From positions 1 to 9,893 of the forward strand of contig DATDJF010000106.1 in assembly GCA_036520715.1 (NCBI GenBank): a stretch of DNA of 9,893 nt. The letters are read 5' to 3'. The notes under the pieces are model-generated. The model ran no database searches and was not told the DNA's origin. It saw nothing but the letters and a program-made list of their open reading frames with translations. A program made the translations under genes and the position numbers. Positions within the stretch are counted from its first letter, which is position 1; the number at the start of each line of letters is the position of its first letter. Shown here piece by piece: positions 6,234-9,893 of this stretch. This DNA comes from JAEUPI01 sp036520715 (GTDB lineage Bacteria > Pseudomonadota > Gammaproteobacteria > Burkholderiales > Burkholderiaceae_C).

Positions 6234-6921
6234 GGTGCACGGCCTGCATGCCTACTACGGCAAGAGCCACATCCTGCACGGCGTGGACTTCAGCGTCGGC
6301 GAGGGCGAGATCGTGTCGCTGCTCGGGCGCAATGGCGTCGGCCGCTCCACGACGATCAAGGCGATCATGGGCGAGGTCGACCGTGAAGGCTCGGTGCGCT
6401 TCAAGGGCCGCGAGCTGATCGCGCTGAAGCCGCACCAGATCGCGCACGCGGGCCTGGGCTACGTGCCGGAGAACCGCGAAATCTTTCCGCAGCTGACGGT
6501 GCGCGAGAACCTGATCCTCGGCATGAAGTCCACGCGCGGCGGCGGCCGCTGGTCGATGGACGACATGTTCGAGCTGTTCCCGCGGCTGCGCGAGCGCGCC
6601 GACACGCCGGGCGGCGTGTTGTCCGGCGGCGAGCAGCAGATGCTGACGATGTGCCGCACGCTGATGGGCGACCCCGACCTGATGATGGTCGACGAGCCTA
6701 CCGAGGGCTTGGCGCCGAAGATGGTCGAGCTGGTGGCCGAGCTGCTCGAGCGCATCGCCTCGCGCGGCGTGTCGATCCTGCTGGTCGAGCAGAAGCTGAC
6801 GATCGCGCTGCGCATCTCCAGGCGCCTGTACGTGATGGGCCACGGCCAGATCGTCTTCGAAGGCACGCCGCAGGACCTGAAGGCCAACGCCGACATCCGC
6901 AAGGAGTGGCTGGAGGTCTGA
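6226..6921 (+). CDS. livF: ABC importer ATPase, LivF family, with a variant Walker A
   Basis: This 231-residue second ATP-binding subunit is of normal LivF length. Walker A reads GRNGVGRST (34-42): the invariant lysine is arginine R40, and the alanine before GK is valine. Codon 40 is CGC, which differs from both lysine codons at all three bases, so a single sequencing error does not explain it. The remaining motifs look functional: signature LSGGEQ (132-137), Walker B LMMVDEP with D156 and E157. The switch residue is Q189 in VEQK, which is usual for LivF. GLGYVPENREIFPQLTVREN is a typical LivF segment. The start overlaps the livG end by 8 nt and has a strong GAGGAGG (6213-6219) at 6-nt spacing. 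It is the last gene of the transporter unit. I vaguely recall a GRNGVGRST subfamily in Burkholderiales, so the change may be inherited rather than recent. Confidence 0.92.
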   Translation: MLEVHGLHAYYGKSHILHGVDFSVGEGEIVSLLGRNGVGRSTTIKAIMGEVDREGSVRFKGRELIALKPHQIAHAGLGYVPENREIFPQLTVRENLILGMKSTRGGGRWSMDDMFELFPRLRERADTPGGVLSGGEQQMLTMCRTLMGDPDLMMVDEPTEGLAPKMVELVAELLERIASRGVSILLVEQKLTIALRISRRLYVMGHGQIVFEGTPQDLKANADIRKEWLEV

Positions 6922-6955
6922 GCCCTTGCATGCGGCGGGCGGCGAGCGCATCGCC

Positions 6956-6972
6956 CCCACGCTACCCACGCT
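6956..6972. repeat. Short tandem direct repeat in the intergenic region before the beta-oxidation genes
   Basis: CCCACGCT occurs at 6956-6963 and again at 6965-6972, a 9-nt period. It lies about 60 nt upstream of the possible -10 element at 7033 and could be a regulator site. Chance is equally possible. Confidence 0.25.
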
Positions 6973-7006
6973 GACGCCGCAGGAACACAATCGCCTTGTC
7001 GCGGCC

Positions 7007-7038
7007 GGGACAAACGCCGCGCAGGCCCGCCCTAGAAT
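7007..7038 (+). promoter_or_regulatory. Possible sigma-70 promoter for the beta-oxidation genes
   Basis: TAGAAT (7033-7038) is a good -10 match, standing out as the only A/T-rich hexamer in this G+C-rich gap. A -35 candidate, GGGACA (7007-7012), resembles TTGACA but is 20 nt away, longer than the ideal 17. Transcription would start near 7045, some 47 nt before the ATG at 7092. Confidence 0.4.
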
Positions 7039-7039
7039 C

Positions 7040-7051
7040 GAACGACCGTTC
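7040..7051. promoter_or_regulatory. Palindrome over the expected transcription start; possible operator
   Basis: GAACG (7040-7044) and CGTTC (7047-7051) are perfect inverted copies separated by 2 nt, beginning one nt after the possible -10 element. A repressor bound here would block the promoter. TetR-family repressors commonly control fatty-acid degradation genes in proteobacteria and bind short palindromes, but I cannot assign this site to a named regulator. Confidence 0.35.
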
Positions 7052-7091
7052 CATTTCTCCCTTGGCGCGCACCGCCGACGAGGAACCACCC

Positions 7092-9185
7092 ATGAGTGCC
7101 AGCTACGAAGTCCGCGACGGCGTCGCCGTCATCGCCCTGAACAATCCACCGGTCAACGGCTTGAGCTTCGAGACGCGTCGCGCCATCGCCGACGGCCTGA
7201 ACAAGGCACAGGCCGACGCTGCCGTGCGGGCAATCGTGGTCACCGGTTCGGGCAAGGCGTTTTCCGGTGGTGCCGACATCCGCGAGTTCGGCTCGCAGAA
7301 GTCGACCGCCGAGCCCAACCTGCTGAGCCTGATCCGCCTGACCGAGGATTCCACCAAACCGATCGTCGCCGCCATCAATGGCGTGTGCATGGGCGGCGGG
7401 CTCGAGCTGGCGCTCGGCTGCCACTACCGTGTCACGGCGCCCAAGGTGCCGGTGGCGCTGCCCGAGGTGAAGATCGGCCTCATCCCCGGCGCCGGCGGCA
7501 CGCAACGCCTGCCGCGCGTGCTGGGCGTGGAGACCGCGCTCAACATGATCGTCAGCGGCGAGCCGGTGCCCAGCGACGTGCTGGCGTCGCTGCCGGGCCA
7601 GAAGCTGTTCGACAAGGTCGCCGACGGCGACGTCGTCGCCGAAGCGGTGCAGTTCGCCAAGTCGGTGGCCGACAAGCGGCCGCTGCCGCGTGTGCGTGAC
7701 CTCAAGGTGTCGCACCCCAATGCCGACGCCTACTTCCAGTTCGCGCGCAACACCGTCAAGGCGATGGCCAGGAACTTTCCGGCGCCGCCCAAGTGCGTCG
7801 ATGCGGTGCAGGGCTCGGTGACCAAGAAGTTCGACGACGGCATGGTCTACGAGCTCGACCTGTTCAAGCAACTGATGCTGACACCCGAGTGCAAGGCGCT
7901 GCGCCATGCGTTCTTCGGCGAGCGCGCGGCCAGCAAGATCCCCGACGTGCCCGAGGACACGCCGCAGCGCAAGGTCCAGAAGGTCGCCGTGATCGGCGCC
8001 GGCACGATGGGCGGCGGCATCTCGATGAACTTCCTCAACGCCGGCGTGCCGGTGACGATCCTCGAGATGAAGCAGGACGCGCTCGATCGTGGCATCGCGA
8101 CGATCCGCAAGAACTACGAGTCGCAGGTCAAGAAGGGCAAGCTCAAGGCCGACAAGTACGACCAGCGCATGAGTCTGCTGAAGACCACGCTCAGCTACGA
8201 CGACATCAAGGACGCCGACCTGGTGATCGAGGCGGTGTTCGAGGAGATGGGCGTCAAGGAAAGGGTGTTCAGCCAGCTCGACGCGGTGATGAAGCCCGGC
8301 GCCATCCTCGCCAGCAACACCTCCACGCTCGACGTCGACAAGATCGCCTCGTTCACCAAGCGGCCGCAAGACGTGGTGGGCCTGCACTTCTTCAGCCCGG
8401 CCAACGTGATGAGGCTGCTCGAGGTGGTGCGCGGCAAGAAGACTGCCAAGGACGTGCTGGCCACCGTGATGACGATGGCCAAGGCGATCAAGAAGACCGC
8501 GGTCGTCTCCGGCGTCTGCGACGGCTTCATCGGCAACCGCATGATCGAGCAGTACTCGCGCCAGGCCGGCTTCCTGCTCGACGAGGGCTGCACGCCGGCG
8601 CAGGTGGACAAGGCGATCGAGCGCTTCGGCTTCGCGATGGGGCCGTTCCGCATGGGCGACCTGGCGGGCAACGACATCGGCTGGGCGATCCGCAAGCGCC
8701 GCGCGGTGGAGAAGCCGAACCTGCGCTACAGCAAGACCGCCGACCTGCTGTGCGAGATGGGCCGCTTCGGCCAGAAGACCGGCGCCGGCTGGTACGACTA
8801 CCAGGCCGGCAAGCGCGACGCTACGCCATCGCCGGTGGTCGACAAGATGATCGAGGACTACCGCAAGGAGCTCGGCATCGCGCCGCGCAAGGTGAGCGAC
8901 GAAGAGATCGTGCAGCGGCTGGTGTACGCGCTGGTCAACGAGGCGGCTTACATCCTGGAGGAAGGCATCGCCAGCAAGGCCAGCGACATCGACATGGTCT
9001 ACCTCACCGGCTACGGCTTCCCGCTGTACCGCGGCGGCCCGATGTGCTACGCCGACAGCCAGGGCCTGTTCAACGTCGTGCAGAGCATGAAGCGTTTCGC
9101 CGCCAACCCGCGCGACGACGCGTCGTTCTGGCAGCCCGCGCCGCTGCTGACCAAGCTGGCCGCCGAGGGCAAGTCGTTCACCTGA
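7092..9185 (+). CDS. Multifunctional enoyl-CoA hydratase / 3-hydroxyacyl-CoA dehydrogenase (FadB/FadJ type)
   Basis: This 697-residue cytoplasmic enzyme should carry out two consecutive beta-oxidation steps: hydration of trans-2-enoyl-CoA and NAD-dependent oxidation of 3-hydroxyacyl-CoA. Residues 1 to about 180 are a crotonase domain with the oxyanion segment MGGGLELALG and catalytic glutamates E105 and E125, 20 residues apart as in E. coli FadB. A linker follows, then a Rossmann domain with GAGTMGGG (302-309). The dehydrogenase pair is H432 (LHFFSPANVM) and E444, 12 apart as in FadB. GPFRMGDLAGND (517-528) belongs to the first C-terminal 3HCDH domain, and a second such domain runs from about 604 to 690. 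The start at 7092 follows GAGGA (7080-7084) at 7 nt. The open frame reaches back to 6996 but crosses the probable promoter. The thiolase gene 47 nt downstream is the usual partner. FadJ versus FadB is not decidable here. Confidence 0.93.
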   Translation: MSASYEVRDGVAVIALNNPPVNGLSFETRRAIADGLNKAQADAAVRAIVVTGSGKAFSGGADIREFGSQKSTAEPNLLSLIRLTEDSTKPIVAAINGVCMGGGLELALGCHYRVTAPKVPVALPEVKIGLIPGAGGTQRLPRVLGVETALNMIVSGEPVPSDVLASLPGQKLFDKVADGDVVAEAVQFAKSVADKRPLPRVRDLKVSHPNADAYFQFARNTVKAMARNFPAPPKCVDAVQGSVTKKFDDGMVYELDLFKQLMLTPECKALRHAFFGERAASKIPDVPEDTPQRKVQKVAVIGAGTMGGGISMNFLNAGVPVTILEMKQDALDRGIATIRKNYESQVKKGKLKADKYDQRMSLLKTTLSYDDIKDADLVIEAVFEEMGVKERVFSQLDAVMKPGAILASNTSTLDVDKIASFTKRPQDVVGLHFFSPANVMRLLEVVRGKKTAKDVLATVMTMAKAIKKTAVVSGVCDGFIGNRMIEQYSRQAGFLLDEGCTPAQVDKAIERFGFAMGPFRMGDLAGNDIGWAIRKRRAVEKPNLRYSKTADLLCEMGRFGQKTGAGWYDYQAGKRDATPSPVVDKMIEDYRKELGIAPRKVSDEEIVQRLVYALVNEAAYILEEGIASKASDIDMVYLTGYGFPLYRGGPMCYADSQGLFNVVQSMKRFAANPRDDASFWQPAPLLTKLAAEGKSFT

Positions 9186-9232
9186 TCGGTGAGCCTCGAC
9201 AACTCCACATCCGCATCACCCAGGACCACACC

Positions 9233-9893
9233 ATGACCCAAGCCGTGATCGTCTCCACCGCCCGCACGCCGCTGGCCAAGAGCTGGAAAGGCGCCTTCAA
9301 CATGACCCACGGCGCCACGCTCGGTGGCCACGCGGTGAAGGCCGCGGTCGAGCGCGCCGGCGTCGACCCCGCTGCGGTGGACGACGTGCTGATGGGCTGC
9401 GCCAACCCCGAGGGCGCCACCGGCATGAACATCGCGCGCCAGATCGCGCTGCGTGCAGGCTTGCCGATCACGACGTCCGGCGTGACGATCAACCGCTTCT
9501 GCTCCAGCGGCCTGCAGACCATCGCGATGGCCTCGCAGCGCGTGATCGCAGGCGAAGGCGACGTGTTCGTCGCCGGCGGCGTCGAGAGCATCTCGTGCGT
9601 GCAGCAGGAGATGAACATGCACATGCTGAGCGACCCGGCGCTCACCAAGAGCAAGCCCGAGATCTACTGGACGATGCTGCAGACCGCGGAGACCGTGGCC
9701 AAGCGCTACAACATTCCCAAGCAGCGGCAGGATGAATACGGCGCCGCCAGCCAGCAGAAGGCGAGCGCGGCGCTCGAAGCCGGCCTGTTCAAGGACGAGA
9801 TCGCGCCGATCACGGTGACCGCCGGCGTCGCCGACGCGGTGCTGGGGCTGCGCAGCAAGGAAGTCACCGTCGCCAACGACGAAGGCATCCGCG
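9233..9893 (+). CDS. Thiolase (acetyl-CoA C-acyltransferase), 5' part only
   Basis: An open frame of 220 codons begins at ATG 9233 and runs off the right edge with no stop. Members of this family are about 390 residues, so a little over half is present. The product should cleave 3-ketoacyl-CoA with CoA to acetyl-CoA and a shortened acyl-CoA, the last beta-oxidation step. The nucleophilic cysteine is C90 in NRFCSSGLQ, preceded by the family N-terminus (IVSTARTPLAKS) and GCANPEGATGMNIARQ. VAGGVESIS follows the active-site segment. The general-base histidine and second cysteine would lie beyond the window. AGGA (9222-9225) precedes the start at 7 nt. The 47-nt gap to the upstream gene shows no terminator, so the two are probably co-transcribed. 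Biosynthetic acetoacetyl-CoA thiolase is a less likely alternative given the neighbour. Confidence 0.92.
   Translation, partial: MTQAVIVSTARTPLAKSWKGAFNMTHGATLGGHAVKAAVERAGVDPAAVDDVLMGCANPEGATGMNIARQIALRAGLPITTSGVTINRFCSSGLQTIAMASQRVIAGEGDVFVAGGVESISCVQQEMNMHMLSDPALTKSKPEIYWTMLQTAETVAKRYNIPKQRQDEYGAASQQKASAALEAGLFKDEIAPITVTAGVADAVLGLRSKEVTVANDEGIR

Noticed and set aside
6937..6958. Hairpin GGCGA/TCGCC after livF as an intrinsic terminator
   Set aside because: The stem is only 5 bp before a C-C mismatch, and no T-tract follows, so it is not a convincing intrinsic terminator.
6996..7091. N-terminal extension of the multifunctional enzyme to the ATG at 6996
   Set aside because: It would cross the probable promoter and palindrome, has non-coding-like codon use, and the ATG at 7092 has a well-spaced Shine-Dalgarno and a typical crotonase N-terminus.
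9047..9654. Minus-strand open frames antisense to the thiolase gene
   Set aside because: The plus-strand thiolase frame has the active-site cysteine and family motifs. The antisense products resemble nothing and share the wobble-driven lack of stops.

Overview
The window is G+C-rich, tightly packed chromosomal DNA. Wobble positions inside the genes are almost all G or C. Gene content and protein style (DmdB/AlkK-like acyl-CoA ligase, HAAT-family ABC transporter, FadJ-like multifunctional enzyme plus thiolase) suggest a Betaproteobacterium of the order Burkholderiales. This assignment is made by eye, not by a database search. I see no tRNA, rRNA, CRISPR array, insertion sequence, prophage or attachment site. 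All the well-supported genes lie on the + strand.

Layout: (1) At the left edge, about 22 codons of a probable divergent minus-strand gene (1-67), then a 124-nt intergenic region. (2) A fatty-acid/short-to-medium-chain acyl-CoA ligase (192-1823). (3) A five-gene branched-chain-amino-acid-type (HAAT) ABC importer: periplasmic binding protein (1912-3156), then, after an intrinsic terminator, permease livH (3236-4186), permease livM (4183-5439), ATPase livG (5436-6233) and ATPase livF (6226-6921). The last four overlap each other and form one translationally coupled unit. (4) A 170-nt intergenic region with a possible promoter and a small palindrome. (5) A multifunctional enoyl-CoA hydratase/3-hydroxyacyl-CoA dehydrogenase (7092-9185) and a thiolase (9233 to beyond the right edge).

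Working together: the ligase activates a carboxylic acid to its CoA thioester. The multifunctional enzyme hydrates and oxidises enoyl-CoA to 3-ketoacyl-CoA, and the thiolase cleaves it. An importer of the Liv type lying between these genes suggests that it brings in an organic acid for this pathway rather than leucine, isoleucine or valine. The binding protein also seems to lack the acidic residue that holds the amino group in LivJ/LivK. No acyl-CoA dehydrogenase is in view; it would have to be encoded elsewhere.

The most unusual feature is in the ATPase pair. LivF has an arginine in place of the Walker A lysine, and LivG has a non-canonical signature motif. In a LivG-LivF heterodimer these changes fall in the same composite ATP site, which predicts one normal and one degenerate site. 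I do not see a convincing entirely new system here. The best leads are this asymmetric transporter, its probable non-amino-acid substrate, and the extended LivM C-terminus.
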